From the NCBI RefSeq assembly GCF_905475465.1, contig NC_062247.1, positions 11,842,001 to 11,906,000 on the forward strand: a DNA stretch of 64,000 bases. Direction: 5' to 3'. Origin of the DNA: Pieris napi (taxonomy: Eukaryota; Arthropoda; Insecta; Lepidoptera; Pieridae). The notes beneath the pieces are model-generated. The model was not told the DNA's origin. It saw only the letters and a list, made by a program, of their open reading frames with translations, and searched no databases. The position numbers and the translations under genes are program-made. Numbering within the stretch: the first letter of the stretch is position 1; each line of letters begins with the position of its first letter. This document shows, piece after piece, positions 11,601-22,660 of this stretch.

Positions 11601-11628
11601 CGAACTACCGTTTGCCGATAGTCAATAA
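8623..11628 (+). CDS. LINE ORF2: endonuclease-reverse transcriptase
   Basis: About 1000 residues, open from the codon after the ORF1 stop, in the same frame. The APE-like endonuclease occupies roughly residues 55-305: IATINCRSL, SEMRRFG, GDFNGQIG near 200, NKIDFIMTN and TDHRM near 293. The reverse transcriptase follows at about 500-800: RPISLMSNIYKVFSK, AGFRRNFSTIDHIH, DFNKAFD, GVRQGDPISPKLF and the catalytic FADD near 740. A C-terminal region has RWTGHMM and RGRQAKRWEDD. The first ATG in frame is in SEMRRFG, past the endonuclease N-terminus, so an AUG start cannot make a full enzyme; the TTG at 8626 or stop-codon readthrough is required. Nicks target DNA and copies LINE RNA in the nucleus. 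Confidence 0.9.
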   Translation, partial: QLNIGKRKTRHTYNINNTSTKHHAPPSRLVIVGENDHDPLKVKNNVNVNTHTKKKTNDIQIATINCRSLRTPEKLEELELAIQEIKWDIIGISEMRRFGEHIEDHGKYILYHKGETPGMYGIGFMIKRHLINKIEEIRGITERIAIVNIKLNIEKEEDWSIIQAYSPTESIKKEDITKIEKFYEDLQNTIETAYKNVIIMGDFNGQIGTQNIGEELSIGSYGFGTRSKNGTRLVNFSLQNRLSILNSFYKKKLRNKWTWISPNGLYKNKIDFIMTNNREIFKDVSVIHNLNFNTDHRMVRATLTGIRPKKTRRFHNKYAVIQYKGEPEVLLNNLQISMDSKEGVSIQEKYNKLLNQLKTIPRKVNTNIKKKVSLKSKQLLLKRKELLQEKKTKDNRRKIAEISKSISKELRNERKTKRSNTMKNYIEKTGGIKKALKELNRKKDWILNIKKKDGKITEKRPEILKAATEFYRNLYQSQKLGQVVREYDASTDEEEIPEILNEETIKAISTQKNDKAPGSDLITNEILKITSPVIGPMLTNIFNEIIKTENIPEDWTKSTIILLHKKGDKGDISNYRPISLMSNIYKVFSKIILLRITNILEENQPKEQAGFRRNFSTIDHIHTLRQILQKYKEYNKSYYLGFVDFNKAFDTLEHGYIWDALKIQGVQTKYIRLLRNVYTKSTAQVKLETIGEEFPIMRGVRQGDPISPKLFSAVLEIIFRNLDWTNEGLNINGENLSHLRFADDLIIFSENSRSLEMMLQQLADVSDKAGLSMNLNKTKIMTNSSQTDTIKVNNEQIEYVQEYVYLGQLISIEGCMEKEIERRVTNTWKRYWSLSEVMKNKDMPRKEKRKVFNMCILPCLLYGCQTWALTEHLANKIKVCQNSIERSTIGVKRKDREKLIDIKSKTKFKNAYTTYKQLKWRWTGHMMREKQEKWTKLITEWYPLDGKRHRGRQAKRWEDDIKKIAGSTWTRTAKMRKDWRALEEAFVGRQVVSELPFADSQ

Positions 11629-11778
11629 ATATTAAAAATTGTTAGTATATTAGTTAAACTCTAGTTAATAGTCAAAATGTGTTTTTTAGATAGTAGTCAT
11701 AAATAATTTTAGGCACACAAAACTACTCTGTGTAAAACTTGTTAACAACAATAAAGGCTTTTTATTTTATTTATTTTA

Positions 11779-11896
11779 TTAATAAGCAAGGACACACCTG
11801 CCTTTCATTCGCCGTATTAGCGAGTGTTAAATGCGCACATTAAAGTCCAATGGTGCACAGCCTTGGTTCCTCAGGGATGAGTCACACGCTAAAGCC
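11779..11896 (-). repeat. tRNA-derived SINE, 5' (tRNA-like) part, split by the LINE
   Basis: Continues the SINE from 7426: ttaataagcaagga duplicated, then gtgttaaatgcgcacat, tccaatggtgcacagcc and a degenerate box region (tcagggatgagtcacacgct). The box B area is decayed. Confidence 0.8.
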
Positions 11897-13954
11897 TGAA
11901 AATATTCGTGTTTCCGTTTAGCTTTAGAATTAATAGAAATACATACTAATATATTAGAAACAGAACTTCAACATTACATGATTGTATTTTCCCTCCAATT
12001 AGTCTGTTGCTAGGCAACCGGCTTGCTATCGTGTTCGATTTAGTCTATTTCTATTACCAGAGGTTAATAAAGTATATGTGTGATATAGGTATACTTGACA
12101 AATGATGGAGTTTTTAATGTGTTTTACTAAAAACAGTAGAGCTGCTAACCTATAATAGTTTATTTTATACATAACAAAGGCCGTCATCATGAAATGACCG
12201 CCTCATTTGTCCGATTCACGTTAATAAATTTTTTATCGCTGTCATTTTTGTAACAGGTCATTTGACAAGAATTAAAAAAAAAGATTTGACAATATTTATT
12301 AGTGACTGATTTTTGTACTGTAACTGTAATTTGTTTTTTTTTTTGTTCTGTTAAGTTTGATTAAGAACCCGCCAAAATATCAGCAAGATGGCGCCTCCGT
12401 TTTTTTTCCCTTATGGCGCAGGATAATCAATGTCAAGGTCTTTCGACCATATATACATATGGCGCCATTGCTGTTCACGAAATAGACAAAATTAGTTGAG
12501 TGTTGTCAAAAATGACAGATACGTCGTGTAATCTATGATGGCCATAGGATGACGTACCGTTAATATGATATTTGTTACCTATATTTACAATTTGTTTTAA
12601 ATAAAATTAACACGTAACCATGAACACGATGCTAGCCCCAGAAATAAAACTATATAATATGTATACAACACCCAAAATAAACATACTAATGCTGTGGACA
12701 CTAGATAATGATACTAAATGCAACGACACGATTCTGCTCTCAATTATAAATTGAGATAATAGATAATTAATTGATTTATTCGGGGCATAAATCAATGTCA
12801 TTTACATTGTAAATACGTGGGATTAGTCATATTGATTTTATTTATCATTTTAATTGACTTTTAATTTTAGTATTAAACAAATTAATATAGTTTATGCAAA
12901 ATACTAGAACAAGTCAGAAAAGTTTTATAACAATTATAAGACATTAAGAATTTATAGAACTAAGTATCTATAAATTATTCACAACAGATATAAATAATAC
13001 AATGTTCTATTATTGATATTTTTTGTTAAGTAAAACAAATCGTGAAACATAAAATTAAACTTTTAGATATCAATTTTGAATCTATTTAATGCAATAATTC
13101 TTCCTAGAATTCAATAACGCTAATATCTTCTATAAAATACGGTTTAATGAAAAAGCAATAGATCTCTGAAGACAAAACTCTCATACATATGCATTTTGAC
13201 ATTCATCGAATATTGAATATCGTCCAGGTGAATTTCAATAGAACCACCTTTCACGAGAAAATTGAAAAGATCTCAATATTACCTACTTCATAAAATACTC
13301 GAAACTTTAAACAAATTTGCGATATGACTTGTATAAATCGAAATATACTTTATATTAAATGTGAGTGTAGGTAAAAAACAACCGAACTTTTTTGTCTCTC
13401 TGTGGAATTGTGTTTATTCTATGGTAAAAAAACTGATGAGTACTATAATTAAAACGGCGCAATAGGACTGATTTGTTAACTTAGTCACCCTAATGTGTCA
13501 CCAAAACAAAAAGCTTAGCCTTTAACAGTAAATAAGGTGTCTATTTTTCAATATCGATTGAAAATTGAAATATCGTTAAAAATTTAATGATAAATTTTAC
13601 CAGCTGACAGAATGTTTTGTTTCATTTGAATTATAACCAGTGACACGAGTGATTATTAATAATAATTCATTTGGTACTTCGGCATTTGTATTTCACAAAC
13701 ATTTAGAATGAATGCATATTTTTTTAACAGCGTACAATTGTTGCCTTATATTGCACTTATTATATTATGTAGATCTCATTGTATTACAGTGTTGATGCAA
13801 TTAATTGTAAATATATATATATGTTGACGTACATGCATAGAAGTAACTATATTCATCTTATAAAATACGTATTTTTATTCTAGTTCTAAATCCACGCCCA
13901 TAGAATGATATGATCACCTTTTTTATTCAAACAGTAAATTGATAAAGAAAAGTA
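11897..13954. other. Unassigned AT-rich intergenic DNA
   Basis: About 2 kb with no protein-like frame and no repeat end I recognise. The frame at 12607-12801 (minus) has no supporting features. Confidence 0.4.
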
Positions 13955-16009
13955 TTTTTGAAGTTATACTTCTTTAGGCGCGTTATGAAAATTTGATGAG
14001 AGTGAAATTTTACGATGCGCGCGCACCTATGACACAAAATTCGGAGTGTGATTATAGCGTGCGCAATCTACAAAAGAAATAGAATATAAGCTAACTTCAC
14101 GCATATTCTATTTCTTAGCTTAGCAGCTTAACAAGAATTTTGAATATCCATGACAATTGACATCTGACATTGACATTTACCTTTTAAACAAATATAGGAG
14201 TTTGAATTATTGTTTAAAATAAAAGATTATCTATGTATCTAGTTATTTTCATTATACAAGTGCGAATTTTATATGTGCGTCTGAATTATAATCAGAAGTG
14301 ATTTAAATTTAATATCTAAATCAAAACTAATTAATATGATAAAATATTTGTGAAAAAACTGTGCCAACCTTCCTGAGTGCTTCAATACAATTGAGGTTAA
14401 CTATCCGTAGGTATTATCGAGTATTATTGTTGATTAAAACTGAAACATGAACCATTATTCATTGCTTATGTTTATTGCGTTTGTTACAGCAACGTTTTAG
14501 AAATATTCTATATATCAATAATTGAGAACAAAGATTTAAGCACGAATACTAATAAGGAGAAAATGAAGGCTTGGAGCGATATAACAGAGAAGTAAACATT
14601 TTAATAAGTACCTGCATCTCAAAAAAATGACCACATTATTTAATCAAAACATGTAATTTTTCAGATTTAATCTAGCAAATATAAGGACAAGAGACAAAAA
14701 ACAATTGATGAATCAGTGGAAGTGCACTAAATTGAATACAAAAAAAGAGTTGTCATCTTATCGCCGTGAAACATCTAAAACTGGAGGTGGAACAAAGCCA
14801 CCATCACCTTCTCGAGACACAATGGATATGGCAGAGATGATACCGCAACGGTTTGAAGTAGATTTCAATGAATTTGATTGTGATGGTGTCGAGGTAGGAA
14901 TGTTAATTATAAATATGATGTATGGTGATGTTCAAGGTTCAACCTTTCAAGCATAGGCATATGCTCACAACAGTACTTTATTCCACTACAGGTAGTTAGA
15001 AATATTGTAATACCTCAAAACATCCATGTTGCACTTGTAGTACCGAAACTCTGTCCAGCCAGAAGTGAGCCCATTCCCACTTATAATGGACAGTGGGTAT
15101 AATACACCTTAATACCTGAGTGCGAACCACTCACCATGATACTTAAATTAATAGATGTTATTTATATATTTCAGGATATTACAAATAAAATCATTTTGGA
15201 AACAATTGATATCCCAAAAGCAAATAAAGCCAACAATGACAAGGTAATAAATCAGTTTTGACATAACTTGAATACTAAAAAAGCCAAACAAAGGTGTGCA
15301 CAACAGTGACAACATAACTTAACAATTTCATTATTTTGTAGGATTAAAGAAAGGTTAAAGAAAATCATGTCGAACTGAACAACAAGAATCCCCAAACAAC
15401 TCCAAAGAAACCTACAAGGAAGACACCGGTATTATATTTAAATTATCTCTATCTCTAAATAGAATAAAAGAAAGTTGCTATCCAGGTCTGTAGCATGTGC
15501 TACAAATTATATTATTAACACATTTATATAATTATATTAATATAAATGTGTTAAAAAATTTATAATATGAATTATAAAAAAATTTAAGTTTTGCATGGAC
15601 AGAGCTTAAATTAATATTCTCTTATTTGTTGCAGAAAGCAAGTAGTAGTTTTAGTTTTGGAGAAGCCTCGTAGATGCACAACCAAGTAATGATTAATTTA
15701 AAATTACAAACCGAAATTCTGATGAAGACAGTCACTTAAAAATAAATAGTATAATGAAATAAAAATGTTTTAAAGATAAATAGTGTTTTATTTGTTTAAT
15801 GTAAGAGAATAATAATAAATATTTATTTAATTAATTTTTCAAATGTAAACTGAACTTTATTGACTTTAATGACTCCTTTTCCAGTCTTTGATTATTTAAT
15901 AATTAATTGTAATTAATTATTTGCATGAAATCAAAAACTATTTTTAATAATGCCAAAGAAGTATAACTTCTTACGCGCGTACATAAGTACACGCACCCTT
16001 TTTTTATTA
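13955..16009 (+). mobile_element. 2-kb TIR element carrying a Myb/SANT-like gene
   Basis: The left end has gaagttatacttctttaggc (13960-13979); the right end has gccaaagaagtataacttc (15952-15970) in inverse orientation, followed by an outer segment gtacataagtacacgcaccc. The same ends bound the short element at 48542-48921, which fixes the boundaries to within a few bases. It contains a broken multi-exon gene and a 14-bp perfect hairpin (14074-14087 with 14103-14116). No transposase is visible, so it is nonautonomous or has lost that part. Confidence 0.75.
14521..15673 (+). pseudogene. Myb/SANT-like DNA-binding protein gene of a DNA transposon, broken
   Basis: Readable exons are: one ending at 14591 (NKEKMKAWSDITEK, start not found); 14665-14893 (FNLANIRTRDKKQLMNQWK ... 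KTGGGTKPPSPS ... FEVDFNEFDCDGVE); 15175-15243 (DITNKIILETIDIPKANK); one from about 15343 to a donor near 15428; and 15635-15673 ending TAG. The AWSDITEKFN, KQLMNQWK and KTGGG pattern is that of MSANTD3/4-like Myb/SANT domains common in lepidopteran TE-derived proteins. In the fourth exon the frame meets TAA two codons after the acceptor, so the gene looks inactivated. The N-terminal half of the Myb domain is not visible. Confidence 0.6.
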
Positions 16010-17230
16010 ATGGACTATCTTTAAGTACGTCACTTAATTTTTCATCTAAAGGACGCAAATTATCAGAATGACAGCTTATTAAATAATATTTTATTTATCT
16101 GGCACATTCAATGGCCCAGACAAAATATGCAGAGGAGCCTCGGATCTTTCGACAGTAACTTAGCTTAGGCACTTTGTCATGTAAATCACCTTGCAAAGCT
16201 CTAGGCGAGGAGTCATTTAAATTGAAATAATGTAAATATTTCACTTTAAAATAATTTCAGTGTTGTATCGTTTTTATATTAATCGATTCATTAAAAATCA
16301 CATGATCTATTACCCGAAGAAAAAAAATAGTGTAATATATTTATTACGAACGTTAAAACGATGCAACAATTACTTTAAACATCAAATGAAAATAAAAAAT
16401 TGCTTAAAATTAAGTCGAAAGTCATTTTAATACGACTTTTTTAAATGTTATAAATTGGGTTTGGATGTTATAATTATTATGTTAAGATCTATGTGGAATG
16501 TAAAAGTGGCGCCAAAACTAGCACTACAGATTAGCATCAGACTATTAATTTTAAAAGAGGTTTTTATATGACACAATTTGTATAATCTATGACAAATTAC
16601 AATTTAGGGAGGGATTTTTATATTCATTTAATATAAATAATTAAACTGTATAAAAAATACAAATTAAAAACCCTTATTTATAAGAATGTAGTGCAAGTGC
16701 TATAGAATATGTACTATTCTTAGGAAATAAAAAATAATACTTTTTTCTTTATATGTTTTTCAATTGAGATCTATGAATAGTTAACGCGAAAAAAGTATCC
16801 AAAACATCAAATGGATGCTATACTTATTTGTATTCTTTAGCTTAAATCTCTTTTTACTATTTATTTTGCTTAATAGCGAGCTAAACTTACGTCTTTAAGA
16901 ATTAACTAAGGCAAAATGCAGAGCCAGTGTCTCGGCAGAGCAATAAAAAGGAAGATTGAATACGGAACACATATTTGCGCTGGAAGAAAATCGGTCCACT
17001 GAGATTCAGATATCATGTTAGACGGACAAGACTTTTTCTATATGTTTTGTGTGCATACAACTATATAAATTTGCAATTTCCTGTTGGATATAGACGCTGC
17101 ATACTGATAAATGGCTTTAGGTGTCTGGAAACCTGTTTATTGGGTACATAGGTAATTTTAAAAAGCTTATATTTAGGGTCCCCGATTTCAAAGATCACAT
17201 TTAAAATCTGTATCTCCAAAATTCAGTGCA
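16010..17230. other. Unassigned AT-rich intergenic DNA
   Basis: Nothing recognised. Confidence 0.4.
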
Positions 17231-17500
17231 GAGCAGTGTTGGCCTAGTGGCTTCAGCGTGTGACTCTCATTCCTGACGTCGTAGGTTCGATTCCCGGCTT
17301 TCTTTCTATGTGCGCATTTAAGATTCGCTCGAACGGTGAAGGAAACATCGTGAGGAACATGTATTAGACCCAAAAACTCGACGGCGTGTGTCAGGCACTG
17401 GAGGCTGATCACCTACTTGCCTATTAGATTTAAAAATGATCATAAGACAGATTCAGAAATCTGAGGGCCAGACCCAAAGAGGTTGTAGCGCCACTGATTT
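17231..17500 (+). repeat. tRNA-derived SINE copy
   Basis: Begins gttggcctagtggcttcagc (box A-like) with ggttcgattccc (box B), then tttctatgtgcgcatttaag, a body, and a 3' end ggttgtagcgccactgattt. It lacks the tgcaccaatgg segment after box B. Pol III promoter boxes sit at the 5' end, so the element is in plus orientation. Confidence 0.88.
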
Positions 17501-18190
17501 ATCTCCAAAATTCACTCACAATATTATGTATGTATTTAAAAGTAAAAGAATTTCGATCATCTGTGCGTTTTAATTCTATCATACACCCACTAACTACCCT
17601 TTTGGGTATTGTCAACATATTACGAACTATGTTTTTTGACACATGTCCATTGAAGGATCCATAATATAGAGCACGCATAAAGCATCACCCATGACATCAC
17701 AGACTAAAATCGATGTGCTATTCGTGTCATCTATGGTCACTATTATATTTAAGATTAATCTTACGTAAACCTAAAAAGCTTATATACCATAATTTTGTTC
17801 TTACATCCCAGTGTCTTTGAACTCTAAAATGTTCGCATTAGTAGCTCAACTGAATGAAATATCATACATACCTTCAGGCTTCAGTCACCCCATTTGAGAT
17901 ATGAATACTCGAAGGAGCAGATTTGCATCTCAAAGCTGAAATCTGCTGAATATTATAACAGCTTAAATATTTATAAAGAATTAAAATATATGCCAAAGCG
18001 TAGTTGATATTTTTTAATTCATCGTCAAGGGACACGGAATGCTAGGCTAGTGGGTAACGAAACGATTCTCAATCAATGATTTTTCTATTTCAATCGTAAT
18101 ATATAATCAAATCAAAAAGATTAGTACCTACCAATGGGTAATACTATTATTTCTATCTTAAATACACGTAATGATGGCGTTGATGTAACA
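17501..18190. other. Unassigned intergenic DNA
   Basis: Nothing recognised. Confidence 0.4.
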
Positions 18191-18503
18191 TCTAATATAT
18201 AAAATTCTCGTGTCACAATGTTCGTTCCCATACTCCTGCGAAACGGCTCAACCGATTCTTATGAAATTTTTTATGCATATTTAGTAAGTCTGAGAATCGG
18301 CTCCTATCTATCTTTCAAACCTAGTGATAAGTGATAAGGGGTTTCCACCCCCAAAAATTTTTTTAAAATATTCGGGTAAATTGTTTTATTTTTTTATTAT
18401 GTGACATTAAAAAATACATACAACCCAAAATTTTCACTTGAACTAAAAAAATGTTTCCTAAAAATAATATACATGGCAAAACGACGTTTGCCGGGCCAGC
18501 TAG
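18191..18503 (+). mobile_element. Short nonautonomous Helitron
   Basis: The 5' terminus is TCTAATATATAAAATTCTCG and the 3' end is gccgggccagCTAG, set between A (18190) and T (18504), as expected for Helitron insertion into AT. The body has the lepidopteran phrase tcgtgtcacaatgttcgttc and a G/C-rich segment before CTAG. No Rep/helicase. Confidence 0.8.
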
Positions 18504-18593
18504 TATTTTATATAATTTTGTATATATGTATAACAAAAACAGCTGAATAACGCCAGCCTGTCAAGAATCCCTAAATCAAAATCTCCACACTAT

Positions 18594-20002
18594 CAGGGCC
18601 TGATTAACCCTTAGGCTAATTAGGCTGCAGCCTAGGGCGCGACGATCTAGGGGGGCGCGGGCGCACTGAAATCGTGTCTTCGCTAGCATCAAATCCTGCA
18701 TATTTCAACTAGACTGAGACAAAACACTAAAAAAACTGTGAACTGTGTCTACAAGAAGATCGCAAATTTTAGTATCGATGGTACTAAAAATCTGTCAAAA
18801 ACTCGAAAAAAATCAAAGTAAAGAGATCAAAATATGTTGTGCCTGTGCTCATAAAGTTTCAAATCGTTAGTACACAGCTACAAGCAAGTTCTGATGATTT
18901 ATCTGACGTTGTTACTCTTTATGAGACATTGCTTATCTTAATACGTTGAGTGACGAAAAAGAGTTTAAAAATTTTGAATCAGAGGCAATCAAGAGATGCG
19001 AAGTGACCACATACATAATACAGTAAACACAACGTTTGGTTTCTTACGGTAACTGTATAAACTAGACAACAGTGGATTTATTAGAAGCAAATCAAAGGAG
19101 TTAAAACAACTAACTAAATGATTTAGGAGAAACCTTTGTAGAAGAATGCGTCCATTTGGCACAGTTTTTAAAATCTGACACCAAGGCCTATATTTCTGCC
19201 AGAACCCCAAAGGGTCTGTTGCAGTTAGTAAAAAGTTTTAATATTTCATACATGCTCCCGAATGTGGAGATAATATTAAGATTTTTTTGACAATGAGTGA
19301 CCAACTGCAGCGGCGAAAGGTCTTTTTCAGCACTTAAAAGAGTAAAAAGTTACTTGCGCTCCAGAGTCCGCCGCCGGAAAAGTGACTTTTTACAAGCTAT
19401 TAAATTTGGAAAAATAGTGGAAATTTTCATAACGCCAAAGCAAGAAAAATGCCTTTTGTATAAGCTAATAATAATTTGGTACTTAATTTTTTTTAACAAT
19501 TAACAAAATGTTTCACTTATTTGATACCTTTCATCTTTTTTAAAGACAACAACAGAAGTGTAAATATTTTTAAAATAACTTAAAGTCAAAGCAACATCAC
19601 ACACTAGATGACCACGTCTATGGTTAATAGCCACAACAACTAAGTTGTCCATAAAGCCGATAGGAGTAATGTGGCCAAATACGACATTGATTTGGTTTCC
19701 AACTTGGTAGCCTGTCATGATTTTGGTCGTATAATTTGTGAGGTGCTTGGCTTTGTGTACGGTCAGCTAAAAATGGTTACAAGTCGTGCAAATGAAAGGA
19801 CAGCGTTTGTTTCGCTTGCAGATCTGTAAATTTGTATAGATAGTACGAACCATGCTAAAATTTTGACACTAGTAAATAAAGTCAAAACTAATATAATATA
19901 AGTAGGTACTACTTTTTAGACCGGCCGTAATACACCTGTCACCTGGCGGGGGCGCATCCTGATAAATAGCCTAGGGCGGTCAGAACTCTTAATCAGGCCC
20001 TG
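18594..20002 (+). mobile_element. hAT transposon, degenerate
   Basis: Perfect 14-bp TIRs, cagggcctgattaa (18594-18607) and ttaatcaggccctg (19989-20002), flanked by the perfect 8-bp target duplication cacactat (18586-18593 and 20003-20010). The 8-bp duplication and CAGGG ends are diagnostic of hAT. At 1409 bp it is shorter than an autonomous element. Confidence 0.93.
18800..19450 (+). pseudogene. hAT transposase remnant
   Basis: Decayed frames in the hAT element. 18905-18985 reads a SDVVTLYETLLI-like stretch. 19297-19503 ends in the hAT dimerisation region NCSGERSFSALKRVKSYLRS, which normally lies near the C-terminus. The rest is broken by stops and frameshifts, and the catalytic residues cannot be traced. 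Inactive. Confidence 0.75.
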
Positions 20003-20010
20003 CACACTAT

Positions 20011-20470
20011 ACATCGCCCAGGTCATATACGAAATCTTATTTCGTAGTGAAAAGAGCGCTCGTTTTCAATTCTACATACTAAAATATTTGTAACATTCGC
20101 CGGTTATTTGTGGGAACATGCGTCAGGCGAAATTCACAATGTTTTCAGCTGCGCGTTGATTGTGCAGAAGTGTTTAATGAACACTTGTTTGCTGATTGCC
20201 GGCTTAGCTATTTGCTTGCATTTCTATTGCACCTATTAAAACACTTGTGCGCCGAATGCCCTTTTATTTTTTTAAATTGCAGCTATAAAAGCGCTATTTT
20301 TGTTACTTTATTATTCAGTTACGCTATCCTGCGAATTCAAATTTATACGTAGTGTTTTTTAAATTGAATATTATAGCCTGTGATAACATTTTAGAATTGT
20401 TACTGAAATCGCTGTTTTACTACAGTAAATAATATTTGGAATAGTATTTGTAAACAAAAAAAATAGAAAA
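20011..20470. other. Unassigned intergenic DNA
   Basis: Nothing recognised. The open frame at 20110-20352 has no family resemblance and I do not call it a gene. Confidence 0.4.
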
Positions 20471-20713
20471 TCAATGGCGCTATACCTTTTTAGGTCTGGG
20501 CCACAGATTTCTGTGTCTGTTTCATGATCATTTGTTAATCTAATAGGCAAGTAGGTGATCATGCGCCTTCTTGCCTGACGTCGACTTTTTGGGTCTAAGG
20601 CAAGCCGGTTTCCTCACGATGCTTTCCTTCACCGTTCGAGTAATTGTTAAATGCGCACATAGAAAGAAAATCCATGAGAGCCGCACGCTGAAGCCACTAG
20701 GCCAACACTGCTC
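20471..20713 (-). repeat. tRNA-derived SINE copy
   Basis: Minus orientation: tcaatggcgctatacc at the 3' end, then ggtctgggccacagatttct, aatctaataggcaagtagg, and the tRNA-like head ending gaagccactaggccaacact. Internally shortened (the box B segment is missing). Confidence 0.88.
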
Positions 20714-21582
20714 ACATGTAAACAAATACTATTTATATTATTTTATAAGGTAAGTGGAAATAAATGCAATATCTGGTATTTTGTTAGGATTATCATATCA
20801 ACTAGTCTCTTATTAGTATTGTAGTAATCATTGAGTACATGTTACCCAAGGTGTAAAAAAAATGCCTATAAAATATCTTTCATCGCATTTGCTGCGAAAA
20901 CTATTGATGATAGAACAAAAAAAATGTTCCACAATATTAAAGAACATATATTGAAAAATAAATTTCGTAAATTCGTCGTTAAATCGAAAGACGTCATATT
21001 GAGTTGACACTGTAAGTATTAGAGTAACAGTAAATTAATGTCCAAAATATTTATAAAAAAAGTAGTTCCGTACGAAGCCGGGACTGGCCTATACAAAAGC
21101 CATTTGCAACTTTATTTATACATATCTGAGGATATTACAGACTGCTGAAACCACAAAAGCTCAATGGTGATCATGTTCGAACATGTTTATTTAGGACAAA
21201 GAATCTCGTCTTACCCCTCGTCAAATATTTGAAACAGTTCATGACAATGAGATCGAATTTCGGGTTCAAAGCTTGACTCAATGCTTAATATACTTAGGAC
21301 TGACTTAGATATAACATACCTTTTCAAGTACCTAAGTACTTTATCATTAACATCTAAGAACAGACGTTTTGTGTTCCCGACGCCAAACCGAAGGACTATG
21401 TTTGGCCCACGCTTCTTTGCATTTCCCCTCCTATATAGTAAAATCTCTCAATATATGGATTCTGACTCACAAATAAAAAATACGCTGAATTGAGTTTCTA
21501 ATCTACAGAGGCCTTACTTAACTTGGCTGACTGAGGTGTCAAACAACTAAACAGACACAGCGCACGCTTATAACAACTCTTA
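20714..21582. other. Unassigned intergenic DNA
   Basis: Nothing recognised with confidence. Confidence 0.35.
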
Positions 21583-21863
21583 GGGTACGTCCCCATCTGG
21601 CGAATGCGCCGCGAATGTGCAGCTTGCGAGCCGTTTGCGAGCTGCGCGCGTGCAGTCACGGCAATGATTATGGCGGCGCGCTAGTACTGACTACTGAGTC
21701 AGTAAAACTGTAAGCGCGAGAACTGAGTGCGCGCAGATCGCGCGCCTTTTACGAGCCTTGCATGAGTTGCGCTAAAGAGGCGCACCAAACCATTTCCGTG
21801 ACGGCACGCGCGCAGCTCGCAAACGGCTCGTAAGCTGCACATTCGCCAGATGTTGACGCACCC
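21583..21863. mobile_element. PIF/Harbinger-like MITE (G+C-rich, long TIRs)
   Basis: Inverted ends of about 70 bp, for example gtgcagcttgcgagccgttt against aaacggctcgtaagctgcac, flanked by TTA direct repeats (21580-21582 and 21864-21866). A TTA duplication with GGGT ends suggests PIF/Harbinger. It stands out as the most G+C-rich patch in the region. No coding capacity. Confidence 0.75.
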
Positions 21864-21943
21864 TTAGCTACACTCAAATACATTCGCACACACTCCCATT
21901 CACACACTCACACATTAACACATACGATTAGTTGTAGCACTAA

Positions 21944-22660
21944 GGGTCGATTCGACCAAACTTCAATTTATACACGAGTAACTATACCAAGAATAATCTA
22001 TTCCATGATTTTAATCTCGAGTAAATCCATAGTCGTTTGTCCACGTAATCGATAGTATAATTGTGCTAGGAATAACAATACGCGAATAGCAAGAGAATGG
22101 TGAACGAAAATAAAACTCGGCAAATAAATGTTGTTCTACAATGGGACAGTGTAAGAGCATACATCATGTCAACTCGATTTTGCCGTATTATAGTGTGAAA
22201 AAGTAGCTTTTAACAGGTGTCAAACGACAACAAAAAGTTTTTATTTCTTGTTTGTTTGAGGCTTTCGTCTAAAAAGGAACTTCTGTTGAGCCCAGTTGAA
22301 TTTCATTCTAATATTATAGAAAATAAAAAATATAAAAACAAATAAATAAATAATAAATTGTTTAAACGTTTCATTATACAATGCTAGACTATTAATTTAG
22401 TGCGTTGCGTTGACTTGAAATTAAAACACAGAATACATATTTGTGAAATGACAGAAATCAGCTGATTGGACTGACTGACGCCATTAAATTATTCTAGGAA
22501 TAGCTGTTATTCTGTGCGAAACGGCGGTACAGTAGCAATTCCCGAATAAGCCCACTATTCTTAGAATTTGTAGTTGGTAAAACGTAAAATTTATTTACTC
22601 TCGATTAACTGACGATTTATTCTAAGATTAAGATTAACTCTTGTTAGGTCGAATCGACCC
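21944..22660. mobile_element. PIF/Harbinger-like MITE with palindromic ends
   Basis: Ends are gggtcgattcgaccaaac and, inverted, gggtcgattcgacctaac, with TAA duplicated at 21941-21943 and 22661-22663. GGTCGATTCGACC is itself a palindrome with one central base. 717 bp, no open frame. Confidence 0.75.

Larger units (their letters stand above)
7427..11778 (+). mobile_element. Full-length APE-type non-LTR retrotransposon (LINE)
   Basis: A 4352-bp insertion bounded by the perfect 14-bp target duplication ttaataagcaagga (7413-7426 and 11779-11792). It has a 5' UTR (7427-7875), ORF1, ORF2, a short 3' UTR with AATAAA near 11752, and a T/A-rich tail of TTTTA-type repeats. It lies inside a SINE whose two halves flank it. 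Both ORFs are open along their length, so the copy is probably young. The ORF2 type (EN-RT with a C-terminal RWTGHMMR ... RGRQAKRWEDDI region) resembles RTE-like or Proto2-like lepidopteran LINEs; the clade is not settled from reading alone. Confidence 0.92.
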
